DNA from: VRUE01 sp963732225 | Lineage (GTDB): Bacteria > Actinomycetota > Thermoleophilia > Solirubrobacterales > 70-9 | Assembly: GCA_963732225.1 (NCBI GenBank) | Contig: CAVSYR010000002.1 | Location: 1,116,001-1,180,000, forward strand | Direction of reading: 5' to 3' | Length of the DNA: 64,000 nucleotides | Shown here: positions 6,897-14,676 of the stretch, in pieces | How the letters are laid out: each line of letters begins with the position of its first letter | Numbering within the stretch: position 1 is the stretch's first letter | Made by a program: the position numbers and the translations under genes | The notes under the pieces: generated by a model | Databases searched by the model: none | What the model was told of the DNA's origin: nothing | What the model saw: the letters and a program-made list of their open reading frames with translations, nothing else

Positions 6897-8736
6897 CGGC
6901 GGCCGCCAGGAAGGAGCTGCCGAGATAGGACTCGACCACGGCGGGGTCGGCCTGGACCTCCTGCGGAGTGCCGACCCGGATCGTCATCCCGTCATCGAGC
7001 ACCTGCACCCGCGAGCAGAGCGGCATGACGATGTTCATGTCGTGCTCGATCAGCAGGATCCCGCAGCCGAAGTCACTCAGCACGTTGCGAAGGATCTCGA
7101 CCAGCTGCTCGCACTCGGTTTCGTTCAGCCCGGCGGCCGGCTCGTCGAGCAGCAGGTAGCGGGGCCCGATCGCGAGCGCCCGGGCGATCCCGAGCAGGCG
7201 CTGGCTGCCTGGTGGCAGGGCGCCGGCCGGCAGCCTCGCCTGCTTGAGCAGGTTGAGGCGCCCGAGCACGTCGGCGGCGACCGCGACCGCGCGCCGCCTG
7301 CCCATGCCCCTGCCCATCGCGCCGACGGCGACGCTCTCGAGGCCGCTCAGGTCGGGGAAGGGCAGGGCGGCCTGAAAGGTGCGGCCGAGGCCGTCGTGGG
7401 CGAGGCGCGTCGGCGAGCGTCCGGTCACCTCGACTCCGTCGAGCGAGACGGTTCCCGAGTCGGGCGCTTGAAAGCCGCTGAGGACGTTGACCAGCGTCGT
7501 CTTTCCGGCCCCGTTGGGACCGATCAGCCCGAGCGCCTCGCCGGACCCGAGCGTCAGGTCGACGTTCTTGAGGACCCGCAGCCCGGCGAAGGCCAGGGAG
7601 ATGTCCTCGGCGCGCAGGGCCCCACCCTTTGCGGTTCGATCGATGTCGGGTTCACCGGCAGTCGCCTCGTCGGACTGCGGCGGTGATGCTGGGGTGCTCA
7701 AACCCAGCCGCTGCAGCCAGGACAGCTCACCGGCCTCCCTGCCGCCGCTCAGCCCGTTCGGCATCGCGATCATCGTCGCCAGCAGGATCAGGCCGAGGCC
7801 GATCGCGGCGAGGCCGGGCGCTTCGCCGATCGAGATCGCGCCGAAGAGGCTGGCGCCGTTTTCGACGCCGCGCAGCAGCTCGTTCACCGTCGCGATCGCG
7901 ATCGCCCCGATCACCGCGCCGAAGACGCTGCGGGCACCGCCGACGACCAGCATAGTCATCGTCGTCACGGTTGCGCCGAAGTAGAAGGTGACTGGGCTGA
8001 GAACGCCGGATTGATGCACCGCCAGGGCACCACCGATCCCGCAGAGGACGCCGCTAATGCCGAAGGCGATCAGCCGCTCCCTCATCACGCCGATGCCGAT
8101 TGAGCGTGCCGCCACCTCGTCCTCGCGCGTCGCCTGCAGGCGGTAGCCGCTCGCCGACCACTTGTAGGCCAGCGCCAGGATCACCGCGGCGCCGGCCCAG
8201 AGCGCCGCCGATTCGACGCTGGTCGTCGTCGGGATGCTGACCAGGCCGCTGCTGCCGCCGGTGACCTGGTCCCAGTTGGCGACGACGTTGTAGACGACGA
8301 GCAGGAAGGCGAAGGTCGAGATCGGGATCGCCAGGGTCGAGGTGCGCATCAGCGGCAGCCCGACCACGATCGCCAGCAAGCCGGAGATCGCCGCGGCGAT
8401 CAGGGTCGAGGGCAGCGCGCCGAGGTGGGCGTCGGCGATCAAGTGCGGCAGGCCGGGCGTCTGCAGCAGGATGAAGGCCGCCGGCAGGGTGAGGAAGGCG
8501 GCGATGTAAGCGCCGGCGGTGGCGAAGCCGAGCTGGCCGAAGGAGTAGACGCCACTGTTGCCGACGAAGACCTGCAGGCCGAGGACGATGATCAGGTTGC
8601 AGAGGATCGTCGCCACCGTGTCCTGGAACGAGGGCGTGCCGTTGGCGCCGAGGAGGGCGGCGATCGCGATCAGCAGCAGGGGAATCAGCAGCGAGGCGGC
8701 CGCCGATTGGCCCGTGCGAAAGCGCACACCGTTCAT
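6889..8736 (-). CDS. livMG: Fused LivM permease - LivG ATPase of a branched-chain amino acid-type ABC transporter
   Basis: The start is ATG 8736, overlapping the livH stop (ATGA); the open frame extending further upstream is a livH shadow. Residues 1-350 are a LivM-type permease with 8-10 membrane segments and the GVYSFGQLGFATAGAY motif. After a linker (about 350-385) comes a LivG ATPase: Walker A GPNGAGKTT, Walker B YLLLDEPAAGL, and the LivG-specific C-terminus (LLIEHDMNIVMPLCSRVQVLDDG). The signature region reads PPGSQRLLGIARAL, a relaxed form as in other LivG proteins. The two are usually separate genes, but LivMG fusions occur in actinobacteria and proteobacteria. Confidence 0.93.
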   Translation of the reverse strand: MNGVRFRTGQSAAASLLIPLLLIAIAALLGANGTPSFQDTVATILCNLIIVLGLQVFVGNSGVYSFGQLGFATAGAYIAAFLTLPAAFILLQTPGLPHLIADAHLGALPSTLIAAAISGLLAIVVGLPLMRTSTLAIPISTFAFLLVVYNVVANWDQVTGGSSGLVSIPTTTSVESAALWAGAAVILALAYKWSASGYRLQATREDEVAARSIGIGVMRERLIAFGISGVLCGIGGALAVHQSGVLSPVTFYFGATVTTMTMLVVGGARSVFGAVIGAIAIATVNELLRGVENGASLFGAISIGEAPGLAAIGLGLILLATMIAMPNGLSGGREAGELSWLQRLGLSTPASPPQSDEATAGEPDIDRTAKGGALRAEDISLAFAGLRVLKNVDLTLGSGEALGLIGPNGAGKTTLVNVLSGFQAPDSGTVSLDGVEVTGRSPTRLAHDGLGRTFQAALPFPDLSGLESVAVGAMGRGMGRRRAVAVAADVLGRLNLLKQARLPAGALPPGSQRLLGIARALAIGPRYLLLDEPAAGLNETECEQLVEILRNVLSDFGCGILLIEHDMNIVMPLCSRVQVLDDGMTIRVGTPQEVQADPAVVESYLGSSFLAAADA

Positions 8737-9617
8737 ACCCGCGCCTTGCCGATCTCGCCGCCGAGCAGGCCGTGTGGCCTGAAGATCAGGATCAATACCG
8801 GGAAGGTGAAGACGATCGCGTCGCGGAACGGCGCCAGGCCCTCGGGGAGGTAGACGCCGAGCAAAGAGGAGAGGACGCCGAGCAGCAGGCCGCCGACCAC
8901 GGCGCCGAACATCTTGCCGAAGCCGCCGATCACGACCGCGACGAAGCCGACCAGGACCGGCGTCAGCCCCATCGTCGGCGAGACCTGGCCGGTCTGCAGC
9001 ACGATCAGCACGCCGACCACGGCGGCGAGCGCGCCGCTGATCGCGAAGGCGATCGCGATCACCCGATTGGCCCGAACGCCGAGCAGGCGCGCCATGTCGA
9101 AGTTCTCGGCCGCCGCTCGCATTGCCAGGCCGGTGCGGGTGCGGTAGAGCAGCCAACCGAGGCCGCCGAGGACGATCACCGTGAGGCCGAGGGTGACGAA
9201 CTCCAGGTTCGGTACCGAGATCGCGCCGATGCTGGTCGTTTCGCTGATCGCCGCCGGCGTTTCGACCGACTGGGCGCGGGCGTCGACGGCCACGGTAACG
9301 ACGTTCTGCAGGATCGCCGCGACCGCCAGTGAGGTGACGAGCTGAGCCGAGAGGTCGGCGTTACGCACCGGCCGGAAGGCGACCCGCTCGGCTATGAGCG
9401 CGATCGCGATCCCGGCCAGCAGGGCAAGCCCGACCGCCGCGCCAAAGGGCAGATCGGCGAAGACGAAGAGGGCGTAGGCGGCGAGCATGATGAACTCGCC
9501 GTGAGCGAAGTTCATCATTCCCATCACCGTGTAGACGAGGGTGATGCCGAGGGCAATCAGGGCGTAGAGACTGCCGAGGGCGAGGGCATCGATCAGGTTC
9601 TGACCCAGCGCGGTCAT
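8733..9617 (-). CDS. livH: Branched-chain amino acid-type ABC transporter permease LivH
   Basis: This 294-residue integral membrane protein has the LivH hallmarks: an opening INALALG-like segment (LIDALALGSLYALIALGITLVYTVMGMMNFAHGEF), and the EAA-like loop ARLLGVRANRVIAIAFAISGALA. It forms the membrane channel with the LivM half of the next gene. It follows the GntR regulator gene by 42 bp. Confidence 0.94.
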   Translation of the reverse strand: MTALGQNLIDALALGSLYALIALGITLVYTVMGMMNFAHGEFIMLAAYALFVFADLPFGAAVGLALLAGIAIALIAERVAFRPVRNADLSAQLVTSLAVAAILQNVVTVAVDARAQSVETPAAISETTSIGAISVPNLEFVTLGLTVIVLGGLGWLLYRTRTGLAMRAAAENFDMARLLGVRANRVIAIAFAISGALAAVVGVLIVLQTGQVSPTMGLTPVLVGFVAVVIGGFGKMFGAVVGGLLLGVLSSLLGVYLPEGLAPFRDAIVFTFPVLILIFRPHGLLGGEIGKARV

Positions 9618-9659
9618 GGCGAGCGATTGATCTTTCCATAGCGCTCTAAAAAGCTTGTG

Positions 9660-10460
9660 TTAGCTGAGCACAAAGGCGAGCTGGGCGCTGTCGGCGCGGT
9701 AGATGAGGCGGGCGAACTCGAGCGGGCGCTCCTGTTCGGACCCATTGCCGCGGCCGAACTGGACGAAGCGCCCCATCAAAGCCGGCTCGCCAGCGGTTGC
9801 CCCGACCCGGGTGGACCCCCACTCGCCGAAAAAGGTGTGCTCGACCGAGACCGTGGCGCGGGTGAGCTCGAGCTCACCCGGCGCGGGTGGTTTCTCGCCG
9901 GCTTTGAGCGCCTCGGCGGTGGGCAGGAACCAGGGCATATGGGCGATCGCGGAGTGGGAATCGACGAGGCAGACCGAGGGCTCACCGACGTCGACGACCG
10001 CGGTCACGTGCGCGACCGGTTTGCTTTCGTCCTCGAGCGCGAGGAAGTGCGAAACGGTGTGATCGGGCAGGACCTCGCGCGCGCCCTGCACGGCGACTTT
10101 GCGGTCGTCGCGGTGCTCCAGCCACAGGCGCACCAAGCCGGCCACCACGATTTCCCGCCGCGGCGGCGCCACGAACGCCCCCGATCCCTTGATCCGGTAG
10201 ATCGCCCCATCGCCGACGAGGAGATCGAGCGCCGGCCGGATCACCGCGCGCGAGACGCCGAACTCTTCTTCGATCTCGCGCTCGGAGGCAAAACGGGCTC
10301 CCGACTCCCAATCCTCGACCTCCAACATCACCTTCAGCGCCGCGGCAAGCTGGAAATAAAGTGGTACATCACTTTTGCGATCAAGCCTGCGGCTGCTGGT
10401 AAGGGGAATATCGGACGATCGCTTGGGCCGGCCCGGTCCAGTTTGGGTGGGCTCGTCCAT
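9660..10460 (-). CDS. GntR-family (HutC-type) transcriptional regulator
   Basis: Residues 30-100 are a GntR winged helix: VPLYFQLAAALKVMLE, ARFASEREIEEEFGVSRAVIRPALDLLVGDGAIYRIKGSGAFV. Residues 120-262 form a UTRA-like ligand-binding domain ending in LEFARLIYRADSAQLAFVLS. It is the first gene of the liv-Rieske operon, so it most likely controls that operon and itself in response to the imported compound. The C-terminal domain should bind that compound or its oxidation product. Confidence 0.88.
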   Translation of the reverse strand: MDEPTQTGPGRPKRSSDIPLTSSRRLDRKSDVPLYFQLAAALKVMLEVEDWESGARFASEREIEEEFGVSRAVIRPALDLLVGDGAIYRIKGSGAFVAPPRREIVVAGLVRLWLEHRDDRKVAVQGAREVLPDHTVSHFLALEDESKPVAHVTAVVDVGEPSVCLVDSHSAIAHMPWFLPTAEALKAGEKPPAPGELELTRATVSVEHTFFGEWGSTRVGATAGEPALMGRFVQFGRGNGSEQERPLEFARLIYRADSAQLAFVLS

Positions 10461-10543
10461 GCGTCTACCGAGAATACCTTCGATTAGTCACTTGTAGATA
10501 AGAGAGTGCTGGCTTCAACCAGCGCCGGTTCGGGTAGCCGGGG
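10461..10543. promoter_or_regulatory. Divergent promoter region between the GntR and DUF892 genes
   Basis: An AT-richer stretch (10461-10515) separates the two genes and should contain the regulator operator. On the plus strand a GGGTAG element at 10532-10537 lies 15 bp after GGCTTC. It resembles, weakly, the GTTT-N-GGGTA promoters seen beside other stress-type genes in this window. Confidence 0.35.
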
Positions 10544-10570
10544 CGAACCGAACGAACCGAACGAACCGAA
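10544..10570 (+). repeat. Three tandem copies of CGAACCGAA in a 5' leader
   Basis: The 9-bp unit CGAACCGAA is repeated three times exactly, ending just before the AAGGAG ribosome binding site of the DUF892 gene. The repeat could vary in number between strains and alter leader length or protein binding. Confidence 0.8.
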
Positions 10571-10581
10571 CAAGGAGCGAA

Positions 10582-11130
10582 ATGGCGGATTTGAACGAGC
10601 GGGACACGAAGCTGGTCCAGTATTTGAGCGAGGCCTACGGCAAGGAGCGCGAACTGGAAACCGCTTTGGAGGCCCACATCGCGATGACCACCAAGGCGCC
10701 CTACAAAAAACGCCTCAAACAGCACCTGCGCGAGACCAAAGCGCACGCCAAGGGCGTTGAGCGCCGGATCAAGAAGCTCGGTGGCGGCGGCCAGTTGAAA
10801 CAGACCGCGGTCGGCAAGGCGATGGCGGCTGCAAAGGGCCCGTTGCACATGATCCGCGGTAGCGGCGAGCAGGAGAAGATGCTGAAGAACGCCAAGACCG
10901 AGTACTTCAACGAGCACGAGGAGATCGCCACCTACCTGGCGATCGAGACGCTCGCCGAAAGAGTTGGCGATCGCGAGACGGCAAAACTGGCAAAAGGGAT
11001 TCGCCGCGAGGAGGAACGGATGGCGAAATTCCTCGAGGGTCAGATCAAATCGCTGACCGGAGCCGTCGTCAGCGAGGAGGTACCGGCCGCTCAGCGCAAA
11101 CGTCCGACGAAAGCCCGCCGCCGTAAATAG
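10582..11130 (+). CDS. DUF892 (YciE-type) ferritin-like protein
   Basis: Helical pairs typical of DUF892 are visible: LVQYLSEAYGKERELETALEAHIAMT, LKQHLRETKAHAKGVERRIKKLGG, and YFNEHEEIATYLAIETLAERVGD. Regularly spaced Glu and His residues could bind a di-metal centre. The C-terminus is a Lys/Arg-rich tail. Members are linked to osmotic, oxidative or general stress in enterobacteria. AAGGAG lies seven bases before the ATG. Confidence 0.8.
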   Translation: MADLNERDTKLVQYLSEAYGKERELETALEAHIAMTTKAPYKKRLKQHLRETKAHAKGVERRIKKLGGGGQLKQTAVGKAMAAAKGPLHMIRGSGEQEKMLKNAKTEYFNEHEEIATYLAIETLAERVGDRETAKLAKGIRREEERMAKFLEGQIKSLTGAVVSEEVPAAQRKRPTKARRRK

Positions 11131-11147
11131 GGCGAGGGACTTTCACC

Positions 11148-11173
11148 GTTTGCGCCGTTGCGGCGTGGGGTAC
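11148..11173 (+). promoter_or_regulatory. SigB/SigF-like promoter (GTTT-N16-GGGTAC)
   Basis: GTTT at 11148-11151, a 16-bp spacer and GGGTAC at 11168-11173 match the actinobacterial general-stress sigma factor consensus. It lies 54 bp before a small membrane-protein gene. Confidence 0.55.
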
Positions 11174-11227
11174 GCAGCCTGAAAGCCCGGGCCGGGGAGG
11201 CTCGGACAAACAACCGGAGGGAACAAC

Positions 11228-11302
11228 GTGACAATCGTCGGCATTCTGGTCGTAATCATCCTGGTGCTTCTCGTCATCTATCTCTTTCAGAGGGTGCGCT
11301 AA
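11228..11302 (+). CDS. 24-residue single-pass membrane peptide
   Basis: GTG 11228 follows GGAGGG by six bases and opens a 24-codon frame, MTIVGILVVIILVLLVIYLF followed by QRVR. It is one hydrophobic helix with a positive C-terminal end. It has a good ribosome binding site and its own stress-type promoter, which supports a real gene. Its function is unknown; it may insert in the membrane as a stress peptide or toxin-like peptide. Confidence 0.6.
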   Translation: MTIVGILVVIILVLLVIYLFQRVR

Positions 11303-11347
11303 GCCCGGGGCCGCGCCGCGAGGTGGCGCGGCGGCTACCGTCTCGGC

Positions 11348-12016
11348 ATGCCACCCAGCCTTGACGAGCTGACTGTTACCGACGCCCCCGCGGCTTGGCA
11401 GGCCTGTGGTTTCGAGGTTGAAGCGGACGCTTGCAGCGTCGGCAAGACGCGGATTCGGCTGGCATCGGACGAGGGTGGCAAGGGCCTTATCGGGTGGTCG
11501 CTGCGCGGTCTCGAGAGCACCGAGCTCGACGGTTTGGCGACCACCCGATCCGACCGCCCACCGCCAGCGGATTGGACTGTCCACCCCAACGGGGTCACCG
11601 CCCTCGACCACGTGGTGGCGATCAGCTCCGATCTCGATCGCACGGTTGCCGCATTGCAGGCCGCCGGCCTTGACCTGCGTCGCATCCGCGAGGAGCCGAC
11701 CCCGGCGGGCGCTCCCCGCCAGGCCTTCTTCCGCCTCGGTGAGCCGATCCTCGAGGTCGTCCAGGCCCCGGCCGAGGCGATCGAGCGGACCGGGGGAGAC
11801 CGGCCGGCCTTCTTCTGGGGCCTTGCCTTTGTCGCCCCCGAGATCGAGGCGACCGTCGCCTCGCTCGGCGACCGGGTCAGCGAGATCCGCGACGCCGTTC
11901 AGCCCGGCCGCCGGATCGCCACCCTGCGCCGTTCCGCCGATCTCTCGCTGCCGGTGGCGCTGATCACGCCAACCGTCAAGGAGCGGCGGTCGGCGGACGC
12001 AGGTCCTCGACGCTGA
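11348..12016 (+). CDS. VOC (glyoxalase/bleomycin resistance) superfamily protein
   Basis: The protein has two-part VOC architecture: a degenerate N-terminal half, then LDHVVAISSDLDRTVAALQAAGLDLRRIRE, AFFRLGEPILEVVQ and FWGLAFVAPEIEATVASLGDRVSEIRDAVQPGRRIATLR. Potential metal ligands are His88 in LDHVV and Glu in LEVV. The substrate is unknown. The 3' end overlaps the convergent DUF488 gene by 41 bp. Confidence 0.75.
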   Translation: MPPSLDELTVTDAPAAWQACGFEVEADACSVGKTRIRLASDEGGKGLIGWSLRGLESTELDGLATTRSDRPPPADWTVHPNGVTALDHVVAISSDLDRTVAALQAAGLDLRRIREEPTPAGAPRQAFFRLGEPILEVVQAPAEAIERTGGDRPAFFWGLAFVAPEIEATVASLGDRVSEIRDAVQPGRRIATLRRSADLSLPVALITPTVKERRSADAGPRR

Positions 12017-12470
12017 AGTCCCAGTCGCGCCGCAGGCGCGCCGCGACCAGCGAGCGGTGGCAGGCCTCGGGGTCGCGCTCGACGCAGAGCAGTGCCGCCT
12101 TCGAGCTGCCGATCCACCTGACGATCGGCGCCAGGTCCACCGGGTCGAGGATCTGCTCGGTGTAGCCGTCGGCGTACTCGGGGGCGAGCACCGTGCGCGA
12201 GCGCTTGCCCTCGCCGCGCCTGTCATCCGCGCGGTACTGGGCCCGGCGCAGCTCGGTCGTCGGTGCCAGCTCCTTCAGGTGCGAGTAGCCGATGCCCGCG
12301 TCCACCAGCGAGTCCTGCAGGCGCTGCGCGTTGGCCCAGGCGTACTCGCTGCCGCGCACGCCGCGGCGCTGTCGCACGTCGAGCACCAAGTCGATGCCGG
12401 CGTCGGTGAGGGTGGCGAGGAAGGTCTCGCGGTCGAAGCCGTAGACGCCGATCGTCGCAATCGCGGCCAT
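11976..12470 (-). CDS. DUF488 family protein
   Basis: The protein has ATIGVYGFDRETFLATLTDAGIDLVLDVR at its N-terminus and the diagnostic CVERDPEACHRSLVAARL near its C-terminus. These are hallmarks of DUF488, whose conserved Cys/His cluster suggests a catalytic or metal site. The biochemical role is not established. It ends inside the 3' end of the VOC gene. Confidence 0.85.
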   Translation of the reverse strand: MAAIATIGVYGFDRETFLATLTDAGIDLVLDVRQRRGVRGSEYAWANAQRLQDSLVDAGIGYSHLKELAPTTELRRAQYRADDRRGEGKRSRTVLAPEYADGYTEQILDPVDLAPIVRWIGSSKAALLCVERDPEACHRSLVAARLRRDWDFSVEDLRPPTAAP

Positions 12471-12489
12471 GCGGTCGCCGGTGGGCGGC

Positions 12490-13254
12490 TCAGCCCACCT
12501 GCTCTGTCGGGCGGATCAGGACCTCGTTGAGCGAGACGTGGGCGGGGCGGGTCACCGCGTAGGCGATCGCGTCGGCGATATCGACTGCCTCGAGCGACTT
12601 GATGTCGGCGAAGCGGCCGCGCACTTGCTCGCGCACGCCGTCGCGAATGTGGTCGGTCAGCTCGGTCTCGACCGCGCCCGGCTCGATGATCGTCGAGCGG
12701 ACCTTGCGGCTGGCGAACTCCTGGCGGAAGGACTCGCTGAAGGCGCCGACCCCGTGCTTGGTCAGGTTGTAGACGCCGGAGCCGGAGCGGGCGATGCGGC
12801 CCGCCACCGAGCTGATGTTGACCACGTCGGCGCAACCGCGCTGCGAGTCCTCGGCGGCCGCGAGCAGATGGGGGAGGGCGGCGTGGGTGGTGTTGATCAG
12901 GGCCTTGAGGTTGAGGTCGATCATCCGGTCCCACTCCTCCGTCGGCGCCTCCTCGATCGGCCCGAGCAGCATCTGGCCGGCGTTGTTGACGACGATGTCG
13001 AGGCGGCCGAGCTCATCGACGGTGCGATCGACGGCGGCGATCGCCTGCTCCTGATCGGTGATGTCGGACTGGATCGCCAGCGCGGTGTGACCCTCGCCGG
13101 CGATCTCGCTGGCCAGGCGCTCCAGCCGTTCGAGCCGGCGGGCCGCCACCGCGACTTTGGCTCCCTGTGCAGCCAGCGCTCGTGCCGTTGCCTCGCCGAT
13201 GCCGCTGCTGGCGCCGGTGATCAAGGCGACGGTGCCGTCAAGGGGAGTCGTCAT
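12490..13254 (-). CDS. Short-chain dehydrogenase/reductase (classical SDR)
   Basis: The start is ATG 13254, with AAGGAA upstream. The NAD(P)-binding loop TGASSGIGEATARAL, the structural NNAG motif, the catalytic Ser in NISSVAGRIARSGSG and YNLTK (Tyr/Lys pair) are all present, giving a full classical 254-residue SDR. An Arg pair after the first strand (AARRLERL) favours NADP. The substrate cannot be predicted. It ends 19 bp from the DUF488 start and is likely cotranscribed with it. Confidence 0.9.
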   Translation of the reverse strand: MTTPLDGTVALITGASSGIGEATARALAAQGAKVAVAARRLERLERLASEIAGEGHTALAIQSDITDQEQAIAAVDRTVDELGRLDIVVNNAGQMLLGPIEEAPTEEWDRMIDLNLKALINTTHAALPHLLAAAEDSQRGCADVVNISSVAGRIARSGSGVYNLTKHGVGAFSESFRQEFASRKVRSTIIEPGAVETELTDHIRDGVREQVRGRFADIKSLEAVDIADAIAYAVTRPAHVSLNEVLIRPTEQVG

Positions 13255-13357
13255 CGCGTTCCTTTCGCTCGTTTCACGATCCGGGGGTCCTTGCTTGCAA
13301 CCTACTCCCCCGATTTCCCCGGCCTCAAGCATTCCGGGCGGGCGTCGATGAGAACGA

Positions 13358-14638
13358 ATGCGAACCCGCCGGACTGCCTCCGCTGCCCTTAAAAACCGCC
13401 TACTGCTTGCGCTCGGCCTCGTGATTGCGCTGGCGCTGATCGGGCCGGCGGCATCGGGGGCCACTCCCGCGCGCTCCGTCCTCACCTTCAAGACGGTCAA
13501 GGTCGGCGCTCCCGGCAACCCCTCGGTCGGGATCGTCCCCTTCACCGACGCCGTTTACTCCTCCTGCGCCGAAGTCGTACCGGCCGAAAAACAGCCGCCC
13601 TGCCAGCAGGTCGGCGGAGTCGACTACCGCTACGGCATCGGCCAGCTCGAGGTGACGGTTGCCCAGTACGTCGCCTTCCTCAACACCGCCGACCCTGCCG
13701 GTCGCAACAAACACAAGCTCTACAGCTCAACCGAGAGCGGCTCGGAATGGCCCAAGTACGGTCAGATCGATTTCTCCGCCGGCGCTGCCGCTGGACACCA
13801 TTACTCGGTCGCCTCGCCGGAATGGGCCGACAAGCCCTACGGCTTTGCCAACTTCCTGCGCTCGGCCCGTTTCGCCAACTCCCTCTACAACGGCCAGGTT
13901 CTCTCCAAGCAATCCAGCGGCGCCGGCAGCTTCCAGTACGTCACCTACCGCGTGCGGCTCTCGCGCCAGACCGAGGTGGGGATGTACGACATGCACGTGC
14001 GGGCGATGACCCGCTCGCACAAGACCGGCTTCGTCATCCCCAGTCAGAACGAGTGGATCAAGGCTGCCTACTACGACCCCAGCGGCGGCGGCAAGTATTC
14101 CTACTGGCAGTACCCGACCAACCCGGGCGCCTTTGGCGACAAAGGGGCGAGCGCCCCGCACCAGGCAAAGCTGAACCCCACCACCGGTGACGTCACCAAT
14201 GCCTCCGAACAGCCGCTGGCGAACTTCCATACCGCTGAAACCGCGGCGCCGAGCTGGTGTCCTTCGGCCTTCAGCGCCACGACCTGCGCGACGGTGAATC
14301 CCCTGGGAATCAAGGCTTCGACTTACGAAAAGGCCTACCAGGGCAGCCTCGAGACGGTCGGCCAGGCCAAGACGACCTCACCGTGGGGCACGCTCGACCA
14401 AGGCGGCAACGCGGTTGAGTGGACCGACACGATCACCGCGCCGCCGTCCGGTCGCAGCGGTGCCCACGGCCGCGTCTGGCGCCGCCTGCACGGCGGCATC
14501 GCCAACGCCCCCGTCTACCAGCTCTGGCTCTCGGCGGTCGGCCTGCAGCCGCAGGACAACACCTTCTACACCGCCACCTATCCCTGGCTGGGGATTCGCA
14601 TCGGCGTGCTCGGCGATTTGAAGGTCAACAAGCATTAA
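13358..14638 (+). CDS. Secreted FGE-sulfatase (SUMF1) domain protein lacking the catalytic cysteines
   Basis: A signal peptide (residues 1-36) is followed by a formylglycine-generating-enzyme-type fold: YRYGIGQLEVTVAQYVAFLNT, GFVIPSQNEWIKAAYYDPSGGGKYSYWQYPT, WGTLDQGGNAVEWTDT, and RRLHGGIANAPVYQLW near the end, closing with GIRIG. True FGEs have two cysteines in the C-terminal RGGSW-like segment that bind copper; none occur there. It resembles the secreted, non-FGE SUMF proteins found in many bacteria. It sits upstream of a beta-propeller gene and a Cys-type sulfatase, but cannot be assumed to mature that sulfatase. Confidence 0.82.
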   Translation: MRTRRTASAALKNRLLLALGLVIALALIGPAASGATPARSVLTFKTVKVGAPGNPSVGIVPFTDAVYSSCAEVVPAEKQPPCQQVGGVDYRYGIGQLEVTVAQYVAFLNTADPAGRNKHKLYSSTESGSEWPKYGQIDFSAGAAAGHHYSVASPEWADKPYGFANFLRSARFANSLYNGQVLSKQSSGAGSFQYVTYRVRLSRQTEVGMYDMHVRAMTRSHKTGFVIPSQNEWIKAAYYDPSGGGKYSYWQYPTNPGAFGDKGASAPHQAKLNPTTGDVTNASEQPLANFHTAETAAPSWCPSAFSATTCATVNPLGIKASTYEKAYQGSLETVGQAKTTSPWGTLDQGGNAVEWTDTITAPPSGRSGAHGRVWRRLHGGIANAPVYQLWLSAVGLQPQDNTFYTATYPWLGIRIGVLGDLKVNKH

Positions 14639-14676
14639 GTGGTGGGTGTCCGCGGGGCGGAATAGGCTCGCCCCGC

